From assembly GCA_947179285.1 (NCBI GenBank), contig CAMXAV010000050.1, positions 1-6,262 on the forward strand: 6,262 nucleotides of DNA. The letters are read 5' to 3'. Within the stretch, counting starts at the first letter, position 1. Each line of letters opens with the position of its first letter. The notes under the pieces were generated by a model. That model saw nothing but the letters and a program-made list of their open reading frames with translations. It was not told where the DNA came from and searched no databases. Made by a program: the position numbers and the translations under genes. This document shows positions 6,203-6,262 of this stretch, piece by piece. The DNA is from an uncultured Helicobacter sp. GTDB taxonomy: Bacteria > Campylobacterota > Campylobacteria > Campylobacterales > Helicobacteraceae.

Positions 6203-6262
6203 TTAGAATCAATAGAAAATCCCCATAAAAAATAAACCAAACGGAATCCCGCCGACACAATA
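6203..6262 (-). pseudogene. plsY: plsY N-terminal segment separated by two in-frame stops (partial at window end)
   Basis: Read in the same frame as the plsY body, the minus strand from 6262 gives YCVGGIPFGLFFMGIFY. This matches the first-helix region of Helicobacter PlsY (GGIPFG, then IFY, as I remember it). TGA follows at 6209-6211 and TAA at 6203-6205, then the frame resumes at GSGSIGATN. The gap between IFY and GSG is exactly seven codons, as in the intact family, so length and frame are kept but those seven codons read as nonsense. Two compensating small indels or clustered base errors would explain it. It could be a real lesion or a sequence error near a contig end. Confidence 0.7.

Overview
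The window looks like chromosomal core DNA of an epsilonproteobacterium (Campylobacterota), most likely a Helicobacter with moderate GC. Four things point there: a fused CcsBA-type cytochrome c synthase whose key histidine spacing matches the H. hepaticus protein as I remember it; a PlsY with the GGIPFG...IFY...GSGxIGATN layout I remember from H. pylori; an M23 peptidase directly upstream of a lone minC; and a promoter with a perfect TATAAT but no recognisable -35. I see no prophage, insertion sequence, CRISPR array, tRNA or rRNA.

Layout. (1) 1-1218, +: the C-terminal CcsA-like part of ccsBA, cut by the window start and closed by a compact intrinsic terminator. (2) 1211-2566, -: a MATE-family exporter, convergent with ccsBA and overlapping its stop by 8 bp; the ccsBA terminator lies inside its last codons. 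(3) 2567-2626: a 60-bp divergent promoter region with two overlapping -10 boxes. (4) 2627-5322, +: a tight three-gene operon of RsuA/RluB-family pseudouridine synthase, membrane-anchored M23 peptidase with two Ig-like repeats, and minC (4-bp overlap, then a 12-bp gap). (5) 5324-6262, -: plsY then folB, translationally coupled and convergent with minC across 1 bp. plsY is cut by the window end, and its frame carries two stops close to that end.

The genes are housekeeping functions: cytochrome c maturation, drug or metabolite export, rRNA modification, peptidoglycan trimming and septum placement, phospholipid synthesis and folate synthesis. The M23-minC pair links cell-wall hydrolysis to division-site control. 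There is no gene-free stretch over 300 bases; coding density is close to 100 percent.

I found no wholly new system. The observations most worth checking are the interrupted plsY N-terminus, a strong excess of the word GAWTC that appears to be built in through synonymous codon choice, the overlapping divergent promoter, and the terminator nested in the opposing gene.
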